A program made the translations under genes and the position numbers. From the NCBI RefSeq assembly GCF_051251125.1, contig NZ_JBPCZL010000004.1: a DNA stretch of 64,000 nucleotides, one strand, 5' to 3'. This stretch comes from Carnimonas bestiolae (GTDB lineage: Bacteria; Pseudomonadota; Gammaproteobacteria; Pseudomonadales; Halomonadaceae). This document shows, piece after piece, positions 53,208 to 61,787 of this stretch. Numbering within the stretch: position 1 is the stretch's first letter; each line of letters opens with the position of its first letter. The notes under the pieces were generated by a model. The model was not told the origin of the DNA and made no database searches. It saw only the letters and a program-made list of their open reading frames with translations.

Positions 53208-54566
53208 TCAGTGACGTACAAACAGCGACAGCGACTCGAGGTGCGCCGTGTGGGGAAACATGTCTACCAACGACAGTTGAGTCAGCCGGTAGCCGCCTTC
53301 CTGCAGAATACGCGCATCGCGAGACAGAGTGGCGGGATTACACGAAACATAGGCAATCCAGCGCGGCCCCTCAAGTGCAAGCGCGGAAGCCACCGCTTGC
53401 GCACCATCGCGCGGCGGATCAAGCACCACGGCGTCGATGTCTGCGGTGTTGGGGGCGTGATTAAGGTCCTGCGCCTCAGCGCTGATAGCCAGGCCGCTCG
53501 CACTGGCATTGTCTAACAGCCGCTGCACCATGGTGTCGCTGCCTTCGATGGCGCGTACCTGAAAGCCATTGGCCGCCAGCGGCAGCGAGAAATTCCCCAC
53601 TCCCGCAAATAGATCGAGCACTCGCGTGCAGTCGCTCTCATTGAGTAGTGCGAGCACTCGAGAGACCAGCGCCTGATTTACCTGGCCATTGACCTGAATA
53701 AAATCGCCCGGCTTGAAGCCAATGTCCAACTGCTGCTCGCCTGCCTGCAAGGGATAGTGCATCAGCCTTGCGCTAGCGGCGTTGTTACTGAGCGTAGCGC
53801 TGCCCTGACGTGCCGAAAATTCCAGTGCGATCTGCTGATCCTCAGCAAAACGCTGCCAGCGTGCCTGATCGTCGGCGTGCGCTTTCAACTGATGTACGCG
53901 CAGCGTGGTGGTGGCGCTATGCAGAAGCTCGACATGGCCCACCAGCCGCGGTGCTGCCAGCTGTTCGAGCTGGCGTTTCAGCGGCACCAGCAGCGCATCG
54001 AGCTCAGGCTCAAGCACCGGACACTCGCTGATATCAAACAAGCGTTCACTGTTGGCGCGTCGAAAACCGAACCTGACCGCGCCCTTGCTATCCACTTTCA
54101 CGCCTAGCCGCGCACGGCGACGGTAGCCGTATGGCGCCGCAGCGATGATATCGCTCTCGGGCGCATTAACGCCTTCACGCGCCAGATGCTCGCTGAGCAC
54201 CTGCTGTTTGAAGCGGCGCTGCGCATCGATAGCGAGATGTTGCAAGGTACAGCCGCCACACACTTCTATATGCTGACACTCAGGCGCGACCCGATCGCGG
54301 CTGGCACGCTCAATCTCAACCACATGAGCTTCATCGAAACGACCGCGCTGACGATGACGACGAATGCGCACCTGCTCATGCGCCAAGGCACCATCGACAA
54401 ATATCGTTTTACCGCTGGCATCGCGTGCTACGCCGCGACCGTCGTGAGACAGCCGCTCGATCGTTACCAGATCATCCGGCGCTGCACTGTTTTCCGGCGC
54501 TGCTTTAGGCGCTTGACGCTTGCGTTGAGTTGCCTGACGCGCAGGGCGACGCGTTCCCAATGTCAC
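53208..54566 (-). CDS. rlmD: 23S rRNA (uracil-1939-C5)-methyltransferase
   Basis: RlmD (RumA) methylates U1939 of 23S rRNA using S-adenosylmethionine. From the GTG at 54566 (452 residues) it has a basic N-terminal TRAM domain, the iron-sulfur cluster Cys residues in APECQHIEVCGGCTLQHL and a later Cys in DISECPVLEP, the SAM-binding LDLFAGVGNFSLPLA near residue 320, and the catalytic YVSCNPATLSRDARIL near residue 405. The GTG overlaps the cysM stop as GTGA, which supports this start over a longer frame from 54629. The Pseudomonas neighbours are also cysM and relA. Confidence 0.95.
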   Translation of the reverse strand: MTLGTRRPARQATQRKRQAPKAAPENSAAPDDLVTIERLSHDGRGVARDASGKTIFVDGALAHEQVRIRRHRQRGRFDEAHVVEIERASRDRVAPECQHIEVCGGCTLQHLAIDAQRRFKQQVLSEHLAREGVNAPESDIIAAAPYGYRRRARLGVKVDSKGAVRFGFRRANSERLFDISECPVLEPELDALLVPLKRQLEQLAAPRLVGHVELLHSATTTLRVHQLKAHADDQARWQRFAEDQQIALEFSARQGSATLSNNAASARLMHYPLQAGEQQLDIGFKPGDFIQVNGQVNQALVSRVLALLNESDCTRVLDLFAGVGNFSLPLAANGFQVRAIEGSDTMVQRLLDNASASGLAISAEAQDLNHAPNTADIDAVVLDPPRDGAQAVASALALEGPRWIAYVSCNPATLSRDARILQEGGYRLTQLSLVDMFPHTAHLESLSLFVRH

Positions 54567-55462
54567 TGCGCATCGTCCTGATCGGCCGTGAACAAGCCAG
54601 TAGAAAGATAGCGGTCGCCACGATCGCAAACGATAAACACGATCACCGCGTTACTCACCGTTTCCGCAACACGCAGCGCACCTGCCAGAGCACCGCCGGA
54701 CGAAACACCCCCCAGAATGCCCTCTTCCCGCGCCAAACGGCGCATTGCCTGTTCGGCTTCATACTGTTCGATATCGACCACCTGATCGACGCGGGTCGGA
54801 TCGTAAATGGCCGGCTTGTACTCTTCAGGCCAGCGACGGATACCCGCAATGTGCGCGCCGTCGGCGGGCTGCAAGCCGACAATGCGCACCGCATCGTTTT
54901 GCTCTTTCAGGTAGCGCGATACGCCCATGATGGTGCCGGTGGTGCCCATCGAGCTGACGAAGTGAGTGATTTTGCCTGAGGTTTGCTGCCAAATTTCGGG
55001 GCCGGTGCCGCGATAGTGCGCCAGCGGATTATCCTGATTGGCAAACTGATCCAGTGACTTGGCCTTGCCTTCCTTGACCATCTGCTCGGCCAGGTCGCGC
55101 GCCTGCTCCATGCCGTCGGCCAGTACCAGCCTGGCACCGTAGGCAGCCATCACCTGCTTGCGCTCCTCACTGGAGTTGGCCGGCAGAATCACGGTGAGCT
55201 GATAGCCCTTGATGGTCGCCGCCATTGCCAGCGCGATACCGGTATTGCCGGAAGTGGCTTCGACCAGACGATCGCCCGGCGTGATATCGCCGCGTGCTTC
55301 GGCACCTTCGATCAGCGAAAGCGCCGCGCGATCCTTGACTGAGCCAGCCGGGTTATCGCCTTCGAGCTTGGCTAGCAACACATTGTTGTGCCCTGCGGTA
55401 ATGCGGGCAAGCCGGACCAACGGCGTATTGCCAACGGTCTGCTGTAGTGTGGGAACCTGCAT
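54563..55462 (-). CDS. cysM: cysteine synthase B
   Basis: CysM is a PLP enzyme making cysteine or S-sulfocysteine from O-acetylserine. From ATG 55462 (299 residues) the PLP lysine is in DNPAGSVKDRAAL near residue 41, VEATSGNTGIALAMAA near residue 70 binds the substrate carboxylate, and GTTGTIMGVSRYLKE binds the PLP phosphate. The TMQVPTLQQTVGNTPLVRL start matches CysM. AAGGAC lies before ATG 55462; the frame open to 55606 has no family similarity. It couples to rlmD through a GTGA overlap. Confidence 0.95.
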   Translation of the reverse strand: MQVPTLQQTVGNTPLVRLARITAGHNNVLLAKLEGDNPAGSVKDRAALSLIEGAEARGDITPGDRLVEATSGNTGIALAMAATIKGYQLTVILPANSSEERKQVMAAYGARLVLADGMEQARDLAEQMVKEGKAKSLDQFANQDNPLAHYRGTGPEIWQQTSGKITHFVSSMGTTGTIMGVSRYLKEQNDAVRIVGLQPADGAHIAGIRRWPEEYKPAIYDPTRVDQVVDIEQYEAEQAMRRLAREEGILGGVSSGGALAGALRVAETVSNAVIVFIVCDRGDRYLSTGLFTADQDDAQ

Positions 55463-55499
55463 GGTAACGTCCTTGCAAAAGGGAAAATAAGGTGTCGCA

Positions 55500-56270
55500 C
55501 TAATGATGATGGCAGCCGCAGTGGGCGTGATCGGAAGCGTGCTCGCCCTCAGCATGATGATGGTCGTGCTGTTCGAGCGCGATTTCCAGCCCTGCCTGCT
55601 GAGCACTCATTAGAAGCTCGCGGGCCGAGCGCAGCGTCGTGGCCAAACCATCAGCAAGCGCTGAGGAGAAAATGGCGGTGCCTAACTCGATGGCGGAAAC
55701 ACCGCCAATCGTGGCGGCAGCCTCGGCACAATAGAGGGAAGGCAAAGCGCGGAAATAGACCATATGATCGTGCTGATCGGCGCTGTCGATCAGCTGTTCA
55801 ATCGTTTCGGTGGCGGCATCGCGCGCGGCGTCGCGCTGCTGTGACCAGTCGTAAAGATCAATCACCACACCTTGGCAGGCGTTCGCCAATGCCCTGGGGG
55901 CCTCTTCTTCGCCGTGGCTCAGGTAGAAAAGCTCTATCTGGTAGCGCTCGGCCTGCTCGACCAGTGCTTCAAGCGTGGCGCTGTCGGGCGTATCAAGCAA
56001 ACACAGCTGTGCGGGACGCAGCGTTTTAGCCAGCGCCAGCGCTTGCTCGGCACTCACCCGAATGGCAAGACGCTCGCGCATGAGCGTTGCCAGTACGTCC
56101 AGCACCTGTGCCGATGCCGCGGAAGCCTCGATCACCACATGGTCAGCACCGCTGTCGAGCGCCGTTAGCGCCGTTTTCACTACTTCGCGGGTAAGCTCAG
56201 CGGGCGAGTTGGCGTGCGCCAGTACTAGCGGCTGAAGGTCAAGGCCCAGCTGCAGTCTATAAGGATTCAT
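55500..56270 (-). CDS. PdxJ-derived protein with lost active site and His/Cys-rich tail
   Basis: The 256-residue protein lies directly after recO, where pdxJ usually sits, and its pattern follows PdxJ: a first strand LQLGLDLQPL, a helix ALDSGADHVVIEAS, RVSAEQALALAKTLRPAQLCLLDT in two parts near residues 74-95, and a C-terminal AIELGTAIFSSALADGLATTLRSA like the PdxJ end. The known PdxJ catalytic and phosphate residues are replaced (no NIDH in the first strand, no HLREDRRH after the second, no NLE, no AGHGL). The last ~25 residues are His/Cys-rich (HDHHHAEGEH and HAHCGCHHH), a likely metal site. The start overlaps the recO stop by 14 nt. Function unknown; PNP synthase activity is not expected. 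Confidence 0.7.
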   Translation of the reverse strand: MNPYRLQLGLDLQPLVLAHANSPAELTREVVKTALTALDSGADHVVIEASAASAQVLDVLATLMRERLAIRVSAEQALALAKTLRPAQLCLLDTPDSATLEALVEQAERYQIELFYLSHGEEEAPRALANACQGVVIDLYDWSQQRDAARDAATETIEQLIDSADQHDHMVYFRALPSLYCAEAAATIGGVSAIELGTAIFSSALADGLATTLRSARELLMSAQQAGLEIALEQHDHHHAEGEHASDHAHCGCHHH

Positions 56271-57033
56271 GATCGTTGTTCCGAACGGCTTGATGTGAAA
56301 TCGGAGTACGCTGACGACGCTTTTCCAGCAGCGACTGCATCAGCGCTCGTGAACGTAGCGGGCGATCGCCCACTAAAGGGAGTAACGCCTGCCGCAACAG
56401 CCACTTCGATTGGCGAGCCAGCCCCGGCACTTCCCAATCGCCCTGGGCCAGCAGTTTGAGCGTTCGCCCATCAACACCTTGCTGAGGGTGTGGCGCAGCG
56501 AAGAAGTGACGACTGCCAATATCGTAGAGATAGCGCTGTTGGGGATGCAATGTCGCTAACGTCGAAGATGCGCTATCGGCGTCCTGCAAAACGCTGAATA
56601 CGGGGTCGGCGTCGAGCGCCTCGAGCAGGGTAATTTCCAGCCGCCGCAGTTTGGCGGCACGCTGCGCGGGTGCGGCGAGTTCAGGCAGTAGCGCGCCGTA
56701 ATGCGCGAACAGCGCTTCGACGGCAAGTTCTCGCGGCAAGCAGCGGCTGAGCAGCTCGTTGGCATATAGCCCGCACAGCAGCCCTTCTCCGGCCAGCAGC
56801 ACCGCGGGGCCTGCCGCCTCGATCAAGGTCAGGGTTTTGAGCTCGCCCTTGCCACGCCAGCTTACATGTAGCGGCGTAAACGGTTGCAAAGCGCTGCGCG
56901 TGCGGCTGCCCGGACGTGATACGCCGCGCGCGACGCCCCTGACCAAACCGTGTTCGAGCGTCAGCAGATCGACCAGCGCGCTGGTTTCACGATACGGCCT
57001 GCGATGCAGTAGATAAGCAGGCTGCAAGGACAT
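56257..57033 (-). CDS. recO: DNA repair protein RecO
   Basis: RecO works with RecR to load RecA onto SSB-coated single strands in the RecF pathway. From ATG 57033 (258 residues) it begins LQPAYLLHRRPYRETSALVDLLT, the usual OB-fold opening of the gammaproteobacterial form. Then come GVARGVSRPGSRTRSALQPF and the helical C-terminal part with LLCGLYANELLSRCLP; the zinc Cys residues of some RecO proteins are absent. GGGAG precedes ATG 57033; the longer frame from 57084 is not supported. It is between era and the PdxJ-derived gene, as recO is beside era in many gammaproteobacteria. Confidence 0.92.
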   Translation of the reverse strand: MSLQPAYLLHRRPYRETSALVDLLTLEHGLVRGVARGVSRPGSRTRSALQPFTPLHVSWRGKGELKTLTLIEAAGPAVLLAGEGLLCGLYANELLSRCLPRELAVEALFAHYGALLPELAAPAQRAAKLRRLEITLLEALDADPVFSVLQDADSASSTLATLHPQQRYLYDIGSRHFFAAPHPQQGVDGRTLKLLAQGDWEVPGLARQSKWLLRQALLPLVGDRPLRSRALMQSLLEKRRQRTPISHQAVRNNDHESL

Positions 57034-57096
57034 GGAGCGCTCTCCCGCAGTGATCAGGAACGTAGCAAGCCTAGCGCTTGCCACGCCTTGATCGAA

Positions 57097-58041
57097 CTAT
57101 TCGTCGAAGGTGTAACCGAGGCTTTTCAACGCGCGCGCGTCGTCCGACCAGCCACGTTTGACCTTCACCCACAGCTTTAGCATCACCTTGGCGTTGAATA
57201 AACGCTCCATTTCCAGGCGCGCTTCGCGGCCAATCTGCTTGATGCGCTCGCCCTTCTCGCCAATCAGTATTTTCTTCTGACCGTCGCGCTCGACCAACAT
57301 CAAGGCGTGGATATGGATGATCTTGCCTTCGTCCTTGAACTGCTCAACCTCTACCGTCATTTGATAAGGCAGTTCGTCACCCAATTGGCGCATGACTTTC
57401 TCGCGCACCAGTTCGGCGGCAAGGAAACGCTCGCTGCGATCGGTAATCTGATCGGAGGGGAAATAGTGAGGGCTATCAGGCAGATGGCGCGCCACCTCCT
57501 GCTCAAGCTCGGCAACACCGGTACCGTGTTTGGCAGAGATGGGCAGAATCGCGGTGAAGCTGCGCTTGCCGGCCACTTCTTCGAGCCACGGCAGCAGACT
57601 TTTCTTGTCCTTCAGCCAATCCACCTTGTTTACCGCCAGAATGACGGGAACCTCAAGGCTGGCGAGACGCTTCAGTACGATCTCGTCTTCTTCGGTCCAG
57701 CGGGTGCGGTCGATAATAAACACCACGCAGTCAACGCCGCGCAGTGCCTGATTGGCGGCCTGATTCATGAACTGGTTAATCGCGCGATTGCGATCCTTGC
57801 CCATGATGTGCATACCGGGCGTATCCACGTACACCGCTTGCGCGCTATCGACGGTTTTCACGCCCATCACCTGATGGCGGGTAGTTTGCGGACGCCGCGA
57901 GGTGATCGATATTTTCTGCCCGAGAATACGATTCATCAGCGTCGACTTGCCGACATTAGGACGCCCGACAATCGCCACGAAGCCGCAGCGGGATGGCGCA
58001 GCGGCTGAGTCAGTTTCGGGCGTCATTGCATCATCACTCAT
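57097..58041 (-). CDS. era: GTPase Era
   Basis: Era binds 16S rRNA near its 3' end and acts in 30S assembly. It has the GTPase motifs GRPNVGKSTLMNRILG (G1, about residues 26-41), DTPGMH (G3) and NKVD (G4, near residue 137), and a C-terminal KH domain with ILIGEKGERIKQIGREARLEME. The start can be ATG 58041 or GTG 58044; GGAG at a spacing of six bases favours 58041 (314 residues). It follows rnc with an overlap of stop and start. The N-terminus has a short acidic extension before the G domain. Confidence 0.97.
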   Translation of the reverse strand: MSDDAMTPETDSAAAPSRCGFVAIVGRPNVGKSTLMNRILGQKISITSRRPQTTRHQVMGVKTVDSAQAVYVDTPGMHIMGKDRNRAINQFMNQAANQALRGVDCVVFIIDRTRWTEEDEIVLKRLASLEVPVILAVNKVDWLKDKKSLLPWLEEVAGKRSFTAILPISAKHGTGVAELEQEVARHLPDSPHYFPSDQITDRSERFLAAELVREKVMRQLGDELPYQMTVEVEQFKDEGKIIHIHALMLVERDGQKKILIGEKGERIKQIGREARLEMERLFNAKVMLKLWVKVKRGWSDDARALKSLGYTFDE

Positions 58042-58733
58042 CACGATCTCCGCGGCTGGGGTTGCAGCAGTGCCAGCACTTTGTCGGCAGCCTGCTGTTC
58101 GGCGTTACGGCGACTGCTGCCAGTACCCACACCGGGTTCGTTGAGAAGCTCGACATGAGCCTCGACGGTAAATACCTGATCGTGCGCATCACCTTGCACA
58201 TCGACCACGTCGTAGCGCGGCAGCGGTTTCTGCCGCGACTGGAGAAATTCCTGAAGACGCGTTTTGGGATCCTTGAGGGTGTCTTCCAGCGTGGTGTCGT
58301 TCAGCCGCTCGGCAAACCACGCCAATACGCAGCGTTTTACTTCATCCATGCCACCATCAAGATAGATCGCGCCAATAACGGCTTCCATGGCGTCAGCCAG
58401 GATGGAGCGACGCCGATTGCCGCCGCTTTTCATCTCACCTGAGCCTAGTTTCAGGAATTGCCCCAGCTCGAACTCGAGCGCCACGTCGGCGAGGGTTTCC
58501 CCTTTCACCAAGCGCGCGCGCAGCCGCGAAAGCTGACCTTCGCGGGCCTCGGGAAAGCGTCTGAACAGCGCTTCGCCGATAATGAAATTGACGATCGAAT
58601 CGCCCAGAAACTCGATACGCTCATTGTTGCGGCCGCCAACACTGCGGTGCGTCAAGGCGAGTTCGAGATAGGCGTTGTCGTTGAATTGATACCCTAGCCG
58701 TTTGGCCAGCGTAGAGGTCGATGAGCTACTCAC
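58041..58733 (-). CDS. rnc: ribonuclease III
   Basis: RNase III cuts double-stranded RNA, including rRNA precursors. The 230-residue protein has the signature NERIEFLGDSIVNF near residues 37-50 with the acidic catalytic residues, a second acidic site in ADAMEAVIGAIYLDGG, and a C-terminal double-stranded RNA-binding domain (KTRLQEFLQSRQ near 160 and GTGSSRRNAEQQAADKVL near residues 204-221). The start is GTG 58733. It is followed by era with an overlap. Confidence 0.97.
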   Translation of the reverse strand: MSSSSTSTLAKRLGYQFNDNAYLELALTHRSVGGRNNERIEFLGDSIVNFIIGEALFRRFPEAREGQLSRLRARLVKGETLADVALEFELGQFLKLGSGEMKSGGNRRRSILADAMEAVIGAIYLDGGMDEVKRCVLAWFAERLNDTTLEDTLKDPKTRLQEFLQSRQKPLPRYDVVDVQGDAHDQVFTVEAHVELLNEPGVGTGSSRRNAEQQAADKVLALLQPQPRRS

Positions 58734-58856
58734 TGCTCGTGTTTACACCTGTTGGCTGAACGACCGTTAAGCGGTCGTATAAATGAAATATCTCGCCGGG
58801 GCATGCTACAGGCGACCCACAGGTCGACCGCTAACAGGCCCCGGCAACAGTCTCGC

Positions 58857-59627
58857 CTAGCGAATCACTCGATCGTTGGAGAAGCTGGGCAACCCGCCGC
58901 TCCAGTGCATCCATACGAAAGAAGCGCGACCGACCAGATTACCCTCGGGCACATAGCCCCAGAAGCGGCTATCGGCGGAGTTGTCGCGGTTATCGCCCAT
59001 CACGAAATAGTGTCCTTCCGGCACCTCACCCTCGAAGTTGCGCCGCGGATCGAAGGGCACGTCAGCGGTATTGTACAACTGGTGACGCACCTGCTTGTCG
59101 CTGGAGGGCAACGTTTCCTGATACTGCACCTGACCCGGGGAAGCTTCAACATCGTCGGAAACCAGCGTTTTGTCTACCTGTTTGCCGTTGATGTAAAGCT
59201 GCTCGTCCTGATAACGAATATGATCACCGGGCAGGCCGATCACGCGCTTGATGAAGTCCTGCTTGGGATTGACCGGATAGCGGAACACCACCACATCACC
59301 GCGCTGCGGCTCGCCAGTCGGAATGATTTTAGTGTCCACCACCGGCAGGCGCAGGCCATAGCTGAATTTATTGACGGTAATGAAATCGCCGACATCCAGC
59401 GTGGGCTCCATGGAACCGGAAGGAATCTGGAACGGCTCCACGACAAAGGAGCGCACCACCAGTACAAACAGCAGCACTGGGAAGAACGACCGCGAGTAGT
59501 CGACGTACCACGGCTGCTTCTTGGCTGGATCAGCAGCGGCACGCTTTTTGCGCCACACCAGCTTATCGAGCAGCCACACCACGCCGGTAACGACCACGGC
59601 GATCACTAATATCAAGGAAAAATTCAT
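58857..59627 (-). CDS. lepB: signal peptidase I
   Basis: LepB removes signal peptides on the periplasmic side of the inner membrane. The 256-residue protein has two N-terminal membrane helices (about residues 3-20 and 47-61), the catalytic Ser 72 in PSGSMEPTL and the catalytic Lys in QDFIKRVIGLPGDHI. The final box is MGDNRDNSADSRFWGYVP. It is downstream of lepA by 52 nt and upstream of rnc, the standard order. Confidence 0.97.
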   Translation of the reverse strand: MNFSLILVIAVVVTGVVWLLDKLVWRKKRAAADPAKKQPWYVDYSRSFFPVLLFVLVVRSFVVEPFQIPSGSMEPTLDVGDFITVNKFSYGLRLPVVDTKIIPTGEPQRGDVVVFRYPVNPKQDFIKRVIGLPGDHIRYQDEQLYINGKQVDKTLVSDDVEASPGQVQYQETLPSSDKQVRHQLYNTADVPFDPRRNFEGEVPEGHYFVMGDNRDNSADSRFWGYVPEGNLVGRASFVWMHWSGGLPSFSNDRVIR

Positions 59628-59679
59628 CGGGCTTTACATCCAGTTGTTCGAATCGACCGGCAAGCGCTGACGACAGCCA

Positions 59680-61497
59680 TTAGTCGTTGGTGCGCAGCAC
59701 CGCAAGGAAAGCATCCTGCGGAATTTCAACACTGCCCACCTGCTTCATGCGCTTTTTACCTTCCTTCTGCTTCTGCAGCAGTTTCTTTTTACGCGACACG
59801 TCGCCGCCATAGCACTTGGCCGTTACGTTTTTGCGCAATGCCTTGACCGTTGAACGTGCAATCACGTGACCGCCGATGGCGGCCTGTACGGCAACGTCAA
59901 ACATCTGGCGAGGAATCAGTTCCTTCATTTTCTCCACCAGCACTCGGCCACGCGGTTCGGCCTGATCGCGGTGAATGATTACCGCCAAGGCATCGACCCG
60001 ATCACCGTTGATCAACACATCAAGACGTACCAGCTTGGCCGCCTCGAAGCGCTCGAAGCTGTAATCAAGCGAAGCATACCCTTTGGTGATCGACTTCAGA
60101 CGATCGAAGAAGTCCATCACCACTTCGCTCATCGGCAGTTCGTAGGTCAGCTGCATTTGATTGCCCAGCACCTGCATATCCTTCTGGACACCGCGTCGGT
60201 TAACACACTCGGTAATCACGTTACCGACATATTCCTGCGGCACCAGAATGGTAGCGCGAGTGATCGGCTCGCGCATTTCGGCCACGCTGGAAAGATCGGG
60301 CAGCTTCGATGGATTGGAGATATAGATAACCTCGCCGGAATCCATCAGCAGTTCGTAGATAACCGTCGGCGCAGTGGTCAGAAGATCAAGATTGTATTCG
60401 CGCTCCAGGCGCTCCTGAATGATCTCCATATGCAGCGTGCCAAGGAAGCCGACGCGGAAGCCAAAGCCCAGCGCATCGGAGTTTTCAGGCACGTAATCCA
60501 GCGATGCATCGTTAAGCGCCAGCTTTTCCAGCGCATCGCGGAAGGCTTCGTAATCGTCGGCGCTGATCGGGAACATGCCGGCATACACCTGCGGCTTGAC
60601 CTTCTGGAAACCGGGCAGACGCGGCACGTCGGGCGTTTTGGCATGGGTGACGGTATCGCCCACAGGCGCGCCGTGGATATCCTTGATACCCGCGACCAGA
60701 AAGCCGACTTCACCCGCGCGCAGCACGTTGGTCTCCGTCCGTTTGGGGGTAAAGATACCTACCGCATTGGCGTCCCAGTGACGACCCGTGGATTTCATTT
60801 CCACCTTATCGCCTTTGCGCAGTTCGCCATCGAAAACGCGAATCAGCGATACCACGCCGAGATAGTTATCGAACCAGGAGTCGATAATCAGCGCCTGCAG
60901 CGGCGCATCGCGATTGCCCTGGGGCGGCGGGATATCGCGCACCAGACGCTCGAGCAACTGTTCCATGCCTAAACCGCTTTTCGCTGACACACGGCAAGCG
61001 TCGGTAGCATCAAGACCGATGATTTCTTCGATCTGTTGTGACACTTCGTCGGGATCAGCCTGCGGCAAATCCATTTTGTTCAAAACCGGCAGCACTTCAA
61101 GGCCCTGCTCGATGGCGGTATAGCAATTGCCCACCGACTGCGCTTCAACGCCTTGCGCCGCATCGACCACCAGCAGCGCCCCTTCGCAGGCATACAGCGA
61201 ACGCGACACTTCATAGGAAAAATCGACGTGCCCCGGCGTATCAATGAAGTTGAACTGATACACCTCACCATCTTCTGCCTGGTAATCAAGCGTTACCGAC
61301 TGTGCTTTGATGGTAATGCCCCGCTCGCGCTCAATATCCATCGAATCGAGCACCTGCTCCTTCAACTCGCGCTCGGACAAGCCCCCGCACAGCTGAATGA
61401 TGCGATCAGCGAGAGTCGACTTGCCGTGATCGATGTGGGCAATGATGCTGAAATTACGAATATTGCTTAGAGGTGAAGGCGTTGCGTCTTTTGCCAT
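59680..61497 (-). CDS. lepA: elongation factor 4 (LepA)
   Basis: LepA is a translational GTPase acting on stalled or early elongating ribosomes. From ATG 61497 (605 residues, near the family's ~600) the G1 box is AHIDHGKSTLADRI, the effector/G2-G3 segment is ERERGITIK and DTPGHVDFSYEVSRSL, and G4 is NKMDLPQADP. The unique C-terminal domain has AKCYGGDVSRKKKLLQKQKEGKKRM. The open frame extends 73 residues upstream to 61716 without conservation, so ATG 61497 is chosen. lepB follows. Confidence 0.97.
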   Translation of the reverse strand: MAKDATPSPLSNIRNFSIIAHIDHGKSTLADRIIQLCGGLSERELKEQVLDSMDIERERGITIKAQSVTLDYQAEDGEVYQFNFIDTPGHVDFSYEVSRSLYACEGALLVVDAAQGVEAQSVGNCYTAIEQGLEVLPVLNKMDLPQADPDEVSQQIEEIIGLDATDACRVSAKSGLGMEQLLERLVRDIPPPQGNRDAPLQALIIDSWFDNYLGVVSLIRVFDGELRKGDKVEMKSTGRHWDANAVGIFTPKRTETNVLRAGEVGFLVAGIKDIHGAPVGDTVTHAKTPDVPRLPGFQKVKPQVYAGMFPISADDYEAFRDALEKLALNDASLDYVPENSDALGFGFRVGFLGTLHMEIIQERLEREYNLDLLTTAPTVIYELLMDSGEVIYISNPSKLPDLSSVAEMREPITRATILVPQEYVGNVITECVNRRGVQKDMQVLGNQMQLTYELPMSEVVMDFFDRLKSITKGYASLDYSFERFEAAKLVRLDVLINGDRVDALAVIIHRDQAEPRGRVLVEKMKELIPRQMFDVAVQAAIGGHVIARSTVKALRKNVTAKCYGGDVSRKKKLLQKQKEGKKRMKQVGSVEIPQDAFLAVLRTND

Positions 61498-61717
61498 GTA
61501 AGCGTTACCAAAATCCTGTTCGGGGTACCAGCAGCAGTGGCTAGCGTGCAAGGCTGCACGCCCATCGCCATTATCGCCGACTGGAAAAGGGGTAATTGTA
61601 CCGGTAGCGTGCCAAAGGTAACAGCGAAGACGAGCATCTCTCTGTTTGGATAACGTTAATTGGGGGCGCAACCACCTGCCAACAGCGCATCTCCCCCGCC
61701 ACTCACCAGATAACACG

Positions 61718-61747
61718 TAACAACGGGCCCTGCGGGGCCCGTTGTTA
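61718..61747 (-). terminator. hairpin terminator downstream of mucD
   Basis: A perfect 13-bp inverted repeat TAACAACGGGCCC (61718-61730) with GGGCCCGTTGTTA (61735-61747) and loop TGCG, 40 nt past the mucD stop on the minus strand. The T-tract is poor, so efficiency is uncertain. Confidence 0.7.
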
Positions 61748-61787
61748 TATCACCTTTCGCACTATCCGAGTGAGCCGTGTCTAGAGG

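Noticed and set aside
57307..58008. 233-codon plus-strand frame
   Set aside because: Antisense shadow of era.
59866..60972. 368-codon plus-strand frame
   Set aside because: Antisense shadow of lepA, with His/Gln-rich composition and no motifs.
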